A stretch of DNA of 64,000 nucleotides from Rhodoferax lithotrophicus (GCF_019973615.1 NZ_AP024238.1:2997989-3061988); one strand, 5' to 3'. Positions 1 through 8,729 are shown, numbered from the stretch's first letter. The notes: generated from the letters alone by a model not told the origin. Translations and numbers: made by a program.

Positions 1-503
1 TACCCGCCGACATGGGGGTAGCAATTGTGATCGTCAACCACATCACCATCATGCCGACCCAACTGCATGAGGTGTTGCCGCGTTTTACACCCATGCCGGT
101 CGAACTGATCACTGAAAACCTGGTCATTGAGCCCAATCATGTGTTCATCATCCCGGCCAACCGGGATTTACATGTGGAAGACGGCGTGTTTCATCTGAAG
201 CCGATTTCCAAGCCACGCGGCTGGCCCGACGTGATCACCGTTTTTTTGAAGTCACTCACCGCGTATTGGGGCGGCAAACTGATTGCGGTGATTGTCTCGG
301 GCTATGACGGTGACGGTGCGGCCGCCCTGTGCGGCATCAAAGAGGTGGGGGGCATCACCATTGCACAAAAGCTGGAAACCGCCAGCCAGCCCGACATGCC
401 CGAGAGCGCCATCAACACCGGCTGCATTGACTTTGTGCTGTCGCCAGAAGACATTGCCAAGGAAATTGTGCATATTGCGCGGAGTGAAGCCAAAGCCTCT
501 TAA
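1..503 (+). CDS. CheB-type protein-glutamate methylesterase domain, 5' end outside the window
   Basis: The reading frame is open from the first bases of the window, so the first ATG at 12 is internal and the gene begins upstream. The visible part is the second half of a CheB methylesterase domain, which removes methyl groups from chemoreceptor-like proteins. The His of the catalytic triad lies in VIVNHIT and the Asp in the SGYDGDG loop; the Ser-containing GASAGG loop must lie upstream. The domain ends close to the stop codon, so this is either a stand-alone CheB or the C-terminus of a CheB fusion. A complete CheB-CheR fusion sits at 23590-26637. Which receptor it serves cannot be told. Confidence 0.85.
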   Translation, partial: PADMGVAIVIVNHITIMPTQLHEVLPRFTPMPVELITENLVIEPNHVFIIPANRDLHVEDGVFHLKPISKPRGWPDVITVFLKSLTAYWGGKLIAVIVSGYDGDGAAALCGIKEVGGITIAQKLETASQPDMPESAINTGCIDFVLSPEDIAKEIVHIARSEAKAS

Positions 504-617
504 GGGTGGTTGTGTATGCAAGCGCACCGACCAAACGTCTGGCGCTGGCTAATCTGCGAGGCGAGTCTGAATCAGGCTCGTGATTGCATTTATTCACTTC
601 ATCCCAAAGGAAATCTC

Positions 618-827
618 ATGAACAAAGATCAAGTCAAAGGCCAGATCAAAAACATCGCTGGCAAGGTACAAGAAGCCACTGGCAAGTTGGTAGACAGTAA
701 ATCGCAGGAAGTTAAAGGCATCAAGCTGCAAGTGAAAGGCGAAGTCCAAAAGGGTTATGGCGATGTCAAAGAGGCGGTCAAAGATGCCCGTCATGCCGCG
801 CACAACACCACGAAATCGCATGTTTGA
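618..827 (+). CDS. CsbD family stress protein
   Basis: A 69-residue, highly charged protein beginning MNKDQVKGQIKNIAGK, the usual CsbD-family opening, with repeated KG/GK-containing amphipathic stretches and no membrane segment. CsbD-like proteins are small, abundant, stress-induced proteins of unknown biochemical role. The start at 618 is chosen because it matches the family and has AAAGGAAA upstream; an in-frame ATG at 510 would add an unrelated leader. A PRC-barrel gene follows 41 bases downstream, so the two are probably co-transcribed. A stub resembling the same N-terminus appears at 6226-6255. Confidence 0.9.
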   Translation: MNKDQVKGQIKNIAGKVQEATGKLVDSKSQEVKGIKLQVKGEVQKGYGDVKEAVKDARHAAHNTTKSHV

Positions 828-868
828 TACCCACTCACTTTCTCACTCACCACGCTAAGGAAATTTTC

Positions 869-1285
869 ATGAACTATGTAGAACAAGACAATTACGGCAT
901 GTACGCAGTGTCTGACAGCAACGGACCAGGTCCACGACTGATGGGTGCTGACACCCTGATGGGCAACGACGTGTTCAACCGCCAGGATGAAGACCTGGGT
1001 GACATCAAGGAAATCATGCTCGATGTGGCCGCTGGCCGCATCAGTTATGCGGTGCTGTCGTTCGGCGGCCTCCTCGGTATGGGTGAAAAATTATTTGCCG
1101 TTCCTTGGGAAGCGTTGACTCTTGACACCGACAACAAACGCTTCATCCTGGATGTGGCCAAAGACCGGCTGGAGAGTGCCCCCGGCTTTGACAAGGACAA
1201 CTGGCCCAACATGTCAGATCAAAACTGGGCCAAGGATGTCCACACCTACTACGGCACCACACCGCCCGAAGTGGTGATTCTTTGA
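869..1285 (+). CDS. PRC-barrel domain protein
   Basis: A 138-residue soluble protein. Residues of roughly 25-105 (TLMGNDVFNRQDEDLGDIKE, then a strand-rich segment with AVLSFGGLLGMGEK and FAVPWEALTLD) form a PRC-barrel, a small beta fold found in RimM and in many stress or envelope proteins. The ATG at 869 follows CTAAGGAAATTTTC; a start at 824 would overlap the csbD stop and add 15 unrelated residues. The 3' end overlaps the convergent ketosynthase gene by 37 bases. Function is unknown; the neighbourhood with csbD suggests a general stress role. Confidence 0.88.
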   Translation: MNYVEQDNYGMYAVSDSNGPGPRLMGADTLMGNDVFNRQDEDLGDIKEIMLDVAAGRISYAVLSFGGLLGMGEKLFAVPWEALTLDTDNKRFILDVAKDRLESAPGFDKDNWPNMSDQNWAKDVHTYYGTTPPEVVIL

Positions 1286-2532
1286 GCGCTGACTAACGAT
1301 CTTGTCGCAGTGCGCAGCACCAACACAGCGTTGGTGCCCCCAAAGGCAAACGAGTTGGACAACATGGTGCGCACGCCATCCTGACTGCGCGCTTCGTTGG
1401 GCACGTAATCCAGATCACATTCCGGGTCTGGTAACTGCAAATGCAAGGTGGGCAAAACCACCTGGTGCTGCATCGCCAGCAGTGACAAGGCACATTCCAG
1501 TGCCCCGGCCGCACCCAGCAAATGCCCATGCAGCGCCTTGGTGGCGCTGACCGGTATCTGGTAGGCCCGCTCACCAAAAACCGTCTTGATGGCAGCGGTC
1601 TCCACCGCGTCATTGGCCAGCGTGCCGGTGCCATGGGCGTTGATGGCATCCACTGCGGTCAGGTCAATTTCGGCGGAGTTCAGCGCCGCAGACATGGCGG
1701 CAGCTTGGCCCACCACGCTGGGCCGGGTGATGTGGCCGGCATCTGTCGTCAGCCCGTAGCCCAGCAGTTCACCCTGAATGCTTGCGCCGCGTGCCATGGC
1801 GCTGTCCCAGGCTTCCAGCACCAGCAGGGCGGCCCCTTCGCCCAACACCATGCCGCTGCGATTTTTAGAAAACGGTTTGCATGAGGTGGCCGGTGCATCG
1901 GCGTCCACGGTCGCCAGCGTGTGTAACGCCTCCCAGGCTTTCATGGAGCCAAAGGACAAGGGCGCTTCAGAGCCACCGGCAATCGCCATGTCAACCGCGC
2001 CACTGGCCACCCGCAGCCAGGCCTCACCGATGGCCACAGCAGACGACGAACAGGCGGTGGAATAGGTCAGGTTCGGGCCGGACAAGCCATGCTCAAGACC
2101 GATCCAGGCGGCGGGGGCGTTGTGCATGCCGGCCAACACGGTGAACGGTTTGATGCGGTCTGAGCCCTCTGCGTAAAGTGTTTTGTAGCCCTCGTCATTG
2201 CTCAGTGTGCCGCCCATGCCGGTGCCCACAAACACACCCACCCGGCTGCGGTCGACCTGGGCCCAGTCGATGTTGGCATGGGCCAGCGCCTGGTTGGCGG
2301 CAACCACGGCCAACTGGCTGACGCGATCCAGCATGCGTAATTTCAAAGGCTCAAAATGTGCAGCACCGTCAAACTGCGCCGTAGCCGCAATCGGGGCCAG
2401 CAGCCGTTGGGCAAATGGTGCGTTGATGCGGCCAATGCCTGAGCAGCCATCACGCGCGGCCTCAAACGCGGCTTGCGCACTGTTGCCAAGGGGCGAGACA
2501 ACCCCTATGCCGGTGACAGCAACACGCCTCAT
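1249..2532 (-). CDS. beta-ketoacyl-ACP synthase, FabF-like
   Basis: A 427-residue condensing enzyme of the KAS II type with the full catalytic set: Cys161 in YSTACSSS, His300 in NAHGTGT, Lys332 and His335 in TKALHGH. It should extend an acyl chain held on an acyl carrier protein. It is the last gene of the leftward polyketide operon and overlaps the ACP gene by four bases (ATGA), so it is most likely a dedicated synthase for that pathway rather than the housekeeping FabF. It may build or load the acyl starter used by the type III synthase at 4764. That role is inferred from context only. Confidence 0.92.
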   Translation of the reverse strand: MRRVAVTGIGVVSPLGNSAQAAFEAARDGCSGIGRINAPFAQRLLAPIAATAQFDGAAHFEPLKLRMLDRVSQLAVVAANQALAHANIDWAQVDRSRVGVFVGTGMGGTLSNDEGYKTLYAEGSDRIKPFTVLAGMHNAPAAWIGLEHGLSGPNLTYSTACSSSAVAIGEAWLRVASGAVDMAIAGGSEAPLSFGSMKAWEALHTLATVDADAPATSCKPFSKNRSGMVLGEGAALLVLEAWDSAMARGASIQGELLGYGLTTDAGHITRPSVVGQAAAMSAALNSAEIDLTAVDAINAHGTGTLANDAVETAAIKTVFGERAYQIPVSATKALHGHLLGAAGALECALSLLAMQHQVVLPTLHLQLPDPECDLDYVPNEARSQDGVRTMLSNSFAFGGTNAVLVLRTATRSLVSAQRITTSGGVVP

Positions 2533-2819
2533 ACAGCGGGTAAAACAAGGTCAGCGATAGGGTCGGTCTGTATTTTGCTTTTGTGCTGAGCCACGATCAG
2601 CCCATCAATAAAACCAACCACATCACCGAGCGTGGTGAGCTGCACCGCATCCGGCGGCAACGTCACCCCAAACTCATCTTCAATATTGAACAGCAGCTCA
2701 GCCGTGCCGAGTGAGTCAATGCCCAACTCTTCCAGTGGCGCGTCAAGCACCAGCAGGTCGGGTGTGAACATGTAGTCCTTGATCAGAATGGTGCGCAAGC
2801 GCTCGAAGGTCGTTGTCAT
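2529..2819 (-). CDS. acyl carrier protein
   Basis: A 96-residue acidic carrier protein with the phosphopantetheine-attachment motif LGIDSLG. The start at 2819 is preceded by AGGAG at good spacing and overlaps the end of the flavoprotein gene by four bases (ATGA); a longer frame reaching 3029 is rejected because it would run far into that gene. The stop overlaps the ketosynthase start. Carrying its own ACP and ketosynthase suggests that the operon makes or modifies an acyl chain separately from primary fatty acid synthesis. The C-terminal 20 residues beyond the helix bundle are not typical of AcpP. Confidence 0.92.
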   Translation of the reverse strand: MTTTFERLRTILIKDYMFTPDLLVLDAPLEELGIDSLGTAELLFNIEDEFGVTLPPDAVQLTTLGDVVGFIDGLIVAQHKSKIQTDPIADLVLPAV

Positions 2820-4030
2820 GGTGTGCTCCTGATGGTCATAGATCGTGTTTTTCCGCCCCATATCGCCGCGAGTGGCAAGAGCCCGGGCCAGACTCGAACC
2901 AGCGCCATCAGCGGCGCGGCCCATGCGGGGCGCATCGCCAGGTGCGCCAATACCGATGCCAGGCGCAGACGGCGCGCAAACTGCCGGTGCCAGTCTTTGG
3001 CATAAGCATGACTTACAGCGCGCTGCCATGTCACATCACGCAGAGTGGGTTGAACACCTGCGTCAATCAGGTGGGCACACAACAGCCATGCCGACTGAAA
3101 GGCCATGCTCATGCCTTCGCCAATGATCGGGTGCGCCTCGGCGGCCGCATTGCCAATACGAAAGACCGGGTCGTCTGCACGCAGGCGGATGCCCGTTGCC
3201 AGTGGCCCAGTGCCCAGCCACGCCCCGACGCGCGTGGCACTCAGCAATGCCGCCCGGACACCCGCGCACTCACGTTTCAACAAGGCCTCCACCACTTCGC
3301 CCGCAGATGTGCCGGGAGAAGCCTGACGCAGTGCGGTCAAGCGGTCACGGCGGATACAGCAGGCCAGCGTCAACAGGCCCTGGTCGGCCAGCACCATGCC
3401 GCCATAGCCCCCCTCAAAGGACAGCACCGGCAGCAAACCCGGTGGGAGCGACGCGCCAGAGAAGTTGGCCTTGAAGGCCAGCAGGTCACTGACGTTGCAC
3501 ACATGTTGCAGCCGGTCAGATGGCAGCGGCTCCCAGGATCCGTGGGCATCCACCGCCACCGGTGCATGCAAGGTGAGGAGTGCTTTGGTATCGACACTGC
3601 GCACCTCACAGCGCCACTTGCCTGGGCCACCGTAGAAGCCTTGCAAAGTCCAGGGTTGCATCACCTGCACCCCGTTGCTTCGAGCCTGCTCAAGCAGCAA
3701 GGTATCCAGCGTTTCGCGCCCCAGCGCCCTACCCCAGCGGAAAATGCCGTCGTCCGCCGGTGGTAACTCGGCCACCACGCTGCGGCTGCCACGCATCAGT
3801 GCCACCTGGCGCAGTTCAGGGCCGGCTAGGGCAGCAAATGCAGCTCCGATCCCCAGCGTTTCCAGCAGCGGCAGGTTACTGGCAGCCAGACATTCACCAC
3901 AGATTTTGCGGCGAGGAAACATTTGCTTCTCAATCAGGGCAACACGCCAACCCGCCTGGGCCAGCCAGATGGCGGTGCTGGAGCCAGCGGGGCCAGCACC
4001 CACAATGACGGCATCGAAGTGGGTTTTCAT
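2816..4030 (-). CDS. FAD-dependent oxidoreductase, geranylgeranyl-reductase/aromatic hydroxylase superfamily
   Basis: A 404-residue flavoprotein. The N-terminus carries the dinucleotide-binding GAGPAG motif (residues 11-16), followed by PRRKICGECLA, a segment typical of geranylgeranyl-reductase-like proteins, and near residue 290 the FAD motif with IGEGMSMAF. Relatives either reduce isoprenoid double bonds or hydroxylate aromatic rings. Placed between a methyltransferase and an ACP next to a type III polyketide synthase, ring hydroxylation of a phenolic product is the more attractive reading, as with the flavoprotein of the Streptomyces srs cluster. The ATG at 4030 overlaps the methyltransferase stop (ATGA). 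Confidence 0.85.
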   Translation of the reverse strand: MKTHFDAVIVGAGPAGSSTAIWLAQAGWRVALIEKQMFPRRKICGECLAASNLPLLETLGIGAAFAALAGPELRQVALMRGSRSVVAELPPADDGIFRWGRALGRETLDTLLLEQARSNGVQVMQPWTLQGFYGGPGKWRCEVRSVDTKALLTLHAPVAVDAHGSWEPLPSDRLQHVCNVSDLLAFKANFSGASLPPGLLPVLSFEGGYGGMVLADQGLLTLACCIRRDRLTALRQASPGTSAGEVVEALLKRECAGVRAALLSATRVGAWLGTGPLATGIRLRADDPVFRIGNAAAEAHPIIGEGMSMAFQSAWLLCAHLIDAGVQPTLRDVTWQRAVSHAYAKDWHRQFARRLRLASVLAHLAMRPAWAAPLMALVRVWPGLLPLAAIWGGKTRSMTIRSTP

Positions 4031-4767
4031 CCGTTTAACCCAGTTAACCCAGTGCGCTCGGCACGCAAACAATGGCTGAAAAGACCCGCAGAATATTCCT
4101 GTACGTTCCAAAGTTTGCCCTGGTGTGGCCAAAGGGCGCTGAGCTCATGGCCGTTAAAACCGGCATGTACGCTCAGCACCGAATCTTCACGGGTCACATG
4201 GTTGACCCCAATCGCGCCAATCAGGTGGCTCCCGGCCAGTGCCAGCCAGTTGCGGTGGGGCTCGCAGGCAAAAAATCCAAGGCTTTTGTGGGCAACAAAA
4301 CGCAGGATCGAATCCAGTTGAGCCCCTTCAAAGTGATGCAAGAAGAGATTCGCCACGATCAAGTCCCAGGGGGCATGTACCGCGTTCCCACCCAGGTCGG
4401 CAGCCCAGTCGAGCACATCACCCACCTCCTGAGTCACGGCCCAACCCACTTCGCTGTAGTGCGCAATAGTGCGCGGGTCGATCAGCGCCTGGCGATCCAG
4501 CAAGGTGAGATCAACCCCTGACCAGCTGGGTGTAAGGGCCTGAGCCACCCCCAGCATCAGACTGCCATCACCCGCGCCGATTTCCAGCACCCGCAGTGGC
4601 CGCGCTTTGGGGTGTCTGGCGGTCATGGCCCTCAAGCCTCTCAGCACAATGCCGCGCGTCCCCATGGCATGGTGAACACGTCGCAAATCCCTGCGCGAAC
4701 GTATGGCATCGGGGTGGTCTGGGGGAAGACCGTCAAGCACTTCCATTGATACAACTCTGGGCATCAT
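4027..4767 (-). CDS. class I SAM-dependent methyltransferase
   Basis: A 246-residue soluble enzyme. Residues of about 55-65 hold the SAM-binding motif I VLEIGAGDGSL, followed by DLTLLDRQ (motif II region) and LIVANLFLHHF (motif IV). It overlaps both neighbours by ATGA sequences, so it is translated as part of the polyketide operon. In comparable type III polyketide clusters a methyltransferase O- or C-methylates the phenolic ring; the substrate here is inferred from position. Two ATG codons stand side by side at 4767 and 4764; the first overlaps the synthase stop and is used here. Confidence 0.85.
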   Translation of the reverse strand: MMPRVVSMEVLDGLPPDHPDAIRSRRDLRRVHHAMGTRGIVLRGLRAMTARHPKARPLRVLEIGAGDGSLMLGVAQALTPSWSGVDLTLLDRQALIDPRTIAHYSEVGWAVTQEVGDVLDWAADLGGNAVHAPWDLIVANLFLHHFEGAQLDSILRFVAHKSLGFFACEPHRNWLALAGSHLIGAIGVNHVTREDSVLSVHAGFNGHELSALWPHQGKLWNVQEYSAGLFSHCLRAERTGLTGLNG

Positions 4768-5849
4768 TCATCAACCTTCAACAAGGCACCGTGGCAACTG
4801 AACCCGGCACCAAAAGACGACAACCACCACCAGCCACCGGGTGCGTCGTCGGCCAGCGCCGCTTCCAGCACAAAGTAGACAAAGGCACTGGACAGGTTGC
4901 CGTACTCGCGCAGCATGGCCGCGCTGTAACGCAAGTCGGTAGCCTTGAGCTTGAGACCGCGCTCAACGGCCAGCAACACGTCGCGCCCGCCCGCGTGCAG
5001 GATCCAGGCGCTGATGTCGTCCGTGTTTAAACCGGCCCGCCCCAGCACCGTGGCCAGCACCTGCTGCGCATATTGCGCTGCCAGCGCAGGCACCTCGCGC
5101 GACAAGATGTTGCGCAACATGCCGTCGCGTTGCTCGAACTTCAGTGCCTGGCGCTGGGCTGGGATGGTCAGAGAGCTGCTGTCAACCCATTCGATACGCC
5201 GACGGCTTGGGGTGGCATGGCGTGACAAAACGGCGGCTCCCGCACCATCGCCAAACAGGCAGGCACTGATCAGCACACCGGGGTCGTTGTCGAGGTACAT
5301 GGCGGCGCTGCTGACTTCCACACAAACCGACAACACGTGGTCGCAGGTGTTGGAAGCCAATAACGCATAACCCAGGCGCAAGTTGGGCAGCGCTGCCGCA
5401 CAGCCCTGACCGACCAGATCAAAGGCCTGAACATCGCCGCGCAACCCAAGAGACTCCACCACATAACCCGACAGCCCTGGGCACAGGTAACCGGTACAGG
5501 TGCTGACCACCACCGCGTCGATGTCACCTGGCTGTAAACCGGCCTGGGCCAGTGCACGCCGGGCCGCATCCGCAGCCAAGGTGGGCGCGTGTGTCACAAA
5601 GCGTTGCGCCAAGGTGTTCGGGTCAATGTGGAACACCTCGGCCAAGGTGTCCACGGCGAGGCGGCGAGCCTCAATGCCGTTGTCACGCTGCAAAACGGTG
5701 CGGGCAATCAGGTGCGCACGTGAATCAAGCCGGGCGTACCAGTCGGATGCCTGAAACGCCACCAGGCACTCGGCCTTGGTGTAGCGCGCTTCAGGGGTAG
5801 CTGTGCCGATGCCGCTAAGGTACATGGCTGAACGGGTGGTCTGGCTCAA
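4764..5849 (-). CDS. type III polyketide synthase (chalcone-synthase superfamily)
   Basis: A 361-residue homodimer-type condensing enzyme with the whole Cys-His-Asn triad: Cys150 in VGQGCAAALPN, His285 in ILHAGGRD and Asn318 in YGNLSSA, which is the family signature. Such enzymes extend a CoA- or ACP-bound starter with malonyl units and cyclise the product to pyrones, resorcinols or phloroglucinols. The frame opens with TTG at 5849, whose TTGA overlaps the stop of the small upstream gene; the first ATG is at 5825 (MYLSGIGT) and would give 353 residues. Neither has a strong ribosome binding site. The four genes that follow overlap one another and form one transcription unit with it. Confidence 0.93.
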   Translation of the reverse strand: MSQTTRSAMYLSGIGTATPEARYTKAECLVAFQASDWYARLDSRAHLIARTVLQRDNGIEARRLAVDTLAEVFHIDPNTLAQRFVTHAPTLAADAARRALAQAGLQPGDIDAVVVSTCTGYLCPGLSGYVVESLGLRGDVQAFDLVGQGCAAALPNLRLGYALLASNTCDHVLSVCVEVSSAAMYLDNDPGVLISACLFGDGAGAAVLSRHATPSRRRIEWVDSSSLTIPAQRQALKFEQRDGMLRNILSREVPALAAQYAQQVLATVLGRAGLNTDDISAWILHAGGRDVLLAVERGLKLKATDLRYSAAMLREYGNLSSAFVYFVLEAALADDAPGGWWWLSSFGAGFSCHGALLKVDE

Positions 5850-5998
5850 GCTGTACGGATATCCTTGAGATCGCCTACCGCCTCCTTGATGACATCCTGG
5901 GCGATAGCTGTTTCCTGTTTGCTGTGTGTCCGGGCCACCCGCACCACCTGCCCGCTCTTGGCAAAAAAACCCGATACGGGATGCCTGTATTCAGTCAT
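5846..5998 (-). CDS. 50-residue protein at the head of the polyketide operon
   Basis: An open frame of 50 residues beginning MTEYRHPVSGFFAKSG and ending KDIRTA. The start at 5998 has GGAGA six bases upstream; an ATG two codons earlier (6004) lies against the same site. Its stop overlaps the first possible start of the type III synthase. It is basic in the first half, lacks membrane segments and matches no family I know. It could be a real small protein, or a short coupled frame that feeds ribosomes into the synthase gene. Confidence 0.5.
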   Translation of the reverse strand: MTEYRHPVSGFFAKSGQVVRVARTHSKQETAIAQDVIKEAVGDLKDIRTA

Positions 5999-6305
5999 GT
6001 TCATTCTCCAGAGTGTGACCATGGGTGTTGGTCGAGCCCTGAGCCTAATTTTTAAAACCAGGTTGGTCGGTGTGCTGGCGAACACAGGCTTCAATCCCGG
6101 CCAAAGAGTGCTGCGGCATCGTACGCAAACACACAGATGAACTCGCGTCAACTCATTAACCTTCCGTACCGAGTAAGCAACTGCTTGCTTGCGATGCAAG
6201 TTGTCCACTTTTTAGGGAATCCATCATGAACAAACATCAAATCACGGGTCCTTGAAGGGGGAACCATCCCATCGATTTACTTTACAACAGCAAGGAAATA
6301 TCACC
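5999..6305. other. intergenic region between divergent transcription units
   Basis: About 300 bases separate the leftward polyketide operon from the rightward coiled-coil gene. It must hold both promoters, but I see no convincing -35/-10 pair. It contains a ten-codon stub resembling a csbD start at 6226-6255 and no other recognisable gene. Confidence 0.5.
6226..6255 (+). pseudogene. possible csbD N-terminal remnant
   Basis: A ten-codon frame (MNKHQITGP and a stop) that resembles the opening of CsbD proteins, including the gene at 618 (MNKDQVKGQ). After the stop no CsbD-like reading continues in any frame. It may be what is left of a deleted csbD copy, or a chance match over nine residues. 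Confidence 0.35.
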
Positions 6306-6653
6306 ATGGCACAACGCGCCGAATACATTGAAAAGATGGAACTTCAACTCGATAAGTTGAATAAAAAAATGGAAGGGCTTGAAACCACAGCACAGGAAGC
6401 GAAAGAAGAAGCCCGTCAAAAATACAAGGATGAAATGGGCAAGTTGCGTGCACAGTCCAAAATTGCAGCCGCCAAACTTGAAGAACTAAAAACAGCCAGC
6501 GTAGATTCTTGGAAAGGTATGGTCAACGACATGGAAAAAATGCATGATGCCTTGACGCATTCGTTTTTTTCACTTTTTCAAACTCCCGAGCCTGCTGCAT
6601 CTACAGCTAAGCATGAGAAAAAAGACAGTTCAAACGATGGCAAGAAGGGATAA
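6306..6653 (+). CDS. coiled-coil protein, paralogue of the gene at 35145
   Basis: A 115-residue hydrophilic protein. Residues 5-75 are almost entirely heptad-like helix rich in Lys, Glu and Ala (YIEKMELQLDKLNKKMEGLE), followed by the block DSWKGMVNDMEKMHDALTHS and a charged tail. A second gene at 35145-35432 has the same order of features. The start is fixed by AAGGAAATATCACC upstream. Similar short proteins in betaproteobacteria are labelled only as hypothetical or stress-related; no function can be assigned. Confidence 0.8.
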   Translation: MAQRAEYIEKMELQLDKLNKKMEGLETTAQEAKEEARQKYKDEMGKLRAQSKIAAAKLEELKTASVDSWKGMVNDMEKMHDALTHSFFSLFQTPEPAASTAKHEKKDSSNDGKKG

Positions 6654-6710
6654 ATCCCATGTGGCCTGGGCGATATTCCGCCCCGGTCATTAAGTTGAGT
6701 CTCCACAATT

Positions 6711-8729
6711 TCAGCCAGGCCCATCGCCTAGCTGAGGTTGCTGGACTGGTGGCCAGAAGAAACCGCCTGGGTGGCTGACAAGTCGCCGCCCAATGGCGCG
6801 CACAATGGCGTCACGTCCTTCCCCGGTAATGCTGTGGGCTTGCAGGGCCACACGAAACGCCAGGTAAAAACTCACCCCGACATTCAGCACACCAATCAAG
6901 GGCAGGCAGGCTATGACCCACCACAGGGCTGGCTCGCGAAGCACGCCCCAGCCCAGCGAGGCACAGGCGGCGGCCAATTGCCCGGTGGACAAGGTCACGT
7001 GCCGCACGTCCAATGGCAAGCCCAGAAACGCCAGCACCGGCGGTACCAGTCCCAACATAAAACCCAGCGACACGTTGGACGCAAAACCCGAGATGTGGTA
7101 CAGCATGAAATGGGCAAAACGGTTGGCCCGCTCCACCCCCAGCCAGCGGGTCACACGGGGGTTGTAGCGCAGGGCGGATGCCAGCCGATGCAGCACAAAC
7201 CAGTTTTCCACCCAACCGGCAATGATGCTGCTGGCAAACAGCAAGATACCGGTGAATGCGGCAAACAGCAGTGAGGGCCCCAGCAGCGTGAGCGAGTGCA
7301 GCACATAGTGGGCGCTGGACGCGTTGATCATTGGCTCGCCGGTTACCCCTTGTATGAGCATGGAAAGCGCCAGCACCACCGGAAATACCGCCAGCACATT
7401 GCCTACCACGGCAGCGACTTGCGAGCGCACCAGGCAGGACACTTCATCAACAAACCCCTCGGCATCCTGCGGCTCGCCCATGTCCTTGAGCTTGGCGGCC
7501 ATGGCGGGTGCGGTCATGGCGGGTTGTTTGGTGGCCAAGGTGAAATGCATCAATTGAATGACCACAAAGCTTGCCGCGTACACCACGCCTGACCAGAAGC
7601 CAAACCAGAAGCTGGCCAAGCCCATGGCCATGACAGCAAACTTCAGGGCCGTGGTGAAGGCCGTCAACACCCCGCCACCAGCCGCTTGACGCAGCATGGC
7701 CTGGTACTCGGCAGAGGTGCGGGTGATGTAGTGCTCCCCCGTGACCGAGCTGCGTTCGGCCACCTTGGCCGCCAGCAGCGAGGCGCTCACTCTCAGGAGT
7801 GCGCCGATGCTGGCGCGCTCCTGGCCCACCAGCACCAGCTGTGACAGCAACCGGGCGCTGTGGCGATAGTCTGGATCACACAACAGGCAGTCCAGCAGGC
7901 TGCGAATACGCAACACCCGCTCACGCAATTGGCGCAGACGAAACACCACATCAACTGAAATACCATGGGTATCCAGATGGGTGTAGACAGTGGCGGCAAA
8001 AGCGCGACAAGACTCCAGTTGTGCCTTGAATTGCTGCGCAGCCTCGTCGGTATGTGTCCCCGCCAGCCAGGCCTCACGCAAGGTCAGAAAATTGGACGAC
8101 AGCACATGAAAAGGGCTGGCCTCCAGTTCTGAGGCACTCATGCGCAGGCGAATTTCCGGTGAAAACCCCGCCGACTGAACCTGGCTGGTGCAAAACGCCA
8201 GCGCATCCAGCAAGGTGCACTGCCAATAGGTCAAATGGGGTGTCAGTCGTGCATGGTGCCGATGGGCTGGTGCGGACAACAAATCGGCCAAGCGCCGCAG
8301 GGTGGCATCCGGCAGCGCCGCGATCCACTGGGCATCCACCGCACCGGACAAGGCCAGTGCAAACAGCTCCGATGCATCCGCAGTCTCGGGCGACATGGGC
8401 AAGAGCTTGAGGTGCAAACGCTGGATGAACTCACTCAACAAAGCGTTGCGGGATGCAAAACCGTAGTCGGCCAACAGCGTGCTGCCATCCAGTGCCCGCA
8501 CCAGTTGCTGCCACCACAGGTGCAGGCTGGCCAGAAGGTCGGGGCGGCTCTGCAGAACATCGAGCAGCAACTCGACACGGGCGACACAAGACGGTGCACT
8601 GGTTGCGTCGCCGCGAATCCAGTCCAGCAGGGCGATCAAAGACAGGTGTTTTTGCACCAGCTCGGCCTGTGCGTCCAGCGTGCCCAACATCTGCGCCAGA
8701 TCGCTGGCGCTGAGATCTTTATCTGCCAC
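6711..8729 (-). CDS. COG4389-type membrane protein, usually named site-specific recombinase
   Basis: A 672-residue protein with a mostly helical soluble N-terminal half and at least five hydrophobic segments between about residues 360 and 640 (around VMAMGLASFWFGFWSGV, then others). It fits the SpecificRecomb family, a name inherited from a Neisseria report; the membrane-protein architecture and absence of a Ser or Tyr recombinase motif argue against a real recombinase. The frame starts with GTG at 8729, six bases after a DUF3330 gene, which is probably co-transcribed. Actual function is unknown. Confidence 0.8.
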   Translation of the reverse strand: MADKDLSASDLAQMLGTLDAQAELVQKHLSLIALLDWIRGDATSAPSCVARVELLLDVLQSRPDLLASLHLWWQQLVRALDGSTLLADYGFASRNALLSEFIQRLHLKLLPMSPETADASELFALALSGAVDAQWIAALPDATLRRLADLLSAPAHRHHARLTPHLTYWQCTLLDALAFCTSQVQSAGFSPEIRLRMSASELEASPFHVLSSNFLTLREAWLAGTHTDEAAQQFKAQLESCRAFAATVYTHLDTHGISVDVVFRLRQLRERVLRIRSLLDCLLCDPDYRHSARLLSQLVLVGQERASIGALLRVSASLLAAKVAERSSVTGEHYITRTSAEYQAMLRQAAGGGVLTAFTTALKFAVMAMGLASFWFGFWSGVVYAASFVVIQLMHFTLATKQPAMTAPAMAAKLKDMGEPQDAEGFVDEVSCLVRSQVAAVVGNVLAVFPVVLALSMLIQGVTGEPMINASSAHYVLHSLTLLGPSLLFAAFTGILLFASSIIAGWVENWFVLHRLASALRYNPRVTRWLGVERANRFAHFMLYHISGFASNVSLGFMLGLVPPVLAFLGLPLDVRHVTLSTGQLAAACASLGWGVLREPALWWVIACLPLIGVLNVGVSFYLAFRVALQAHSITGEGRDAIVRAIGRRLVSHPGGFFWPPVQQPQLGDGPG

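Noticed and set aside
2813..3766. A 317-residue plus-strand frame across the flavoprotein gene
   Set aside because: It is antisense to an enzyme with clear motifs; its composition (many Gln, His, Arg) is typical of the complement of GC-rich coding sequence.
6711..8729. Reading this protein as an active site-specific recombinase and thus part of a mobile element
   Set aside because: No Ser or Tyr recombinase motif, several membrane segments, and no attachment sites or cargo nearby.
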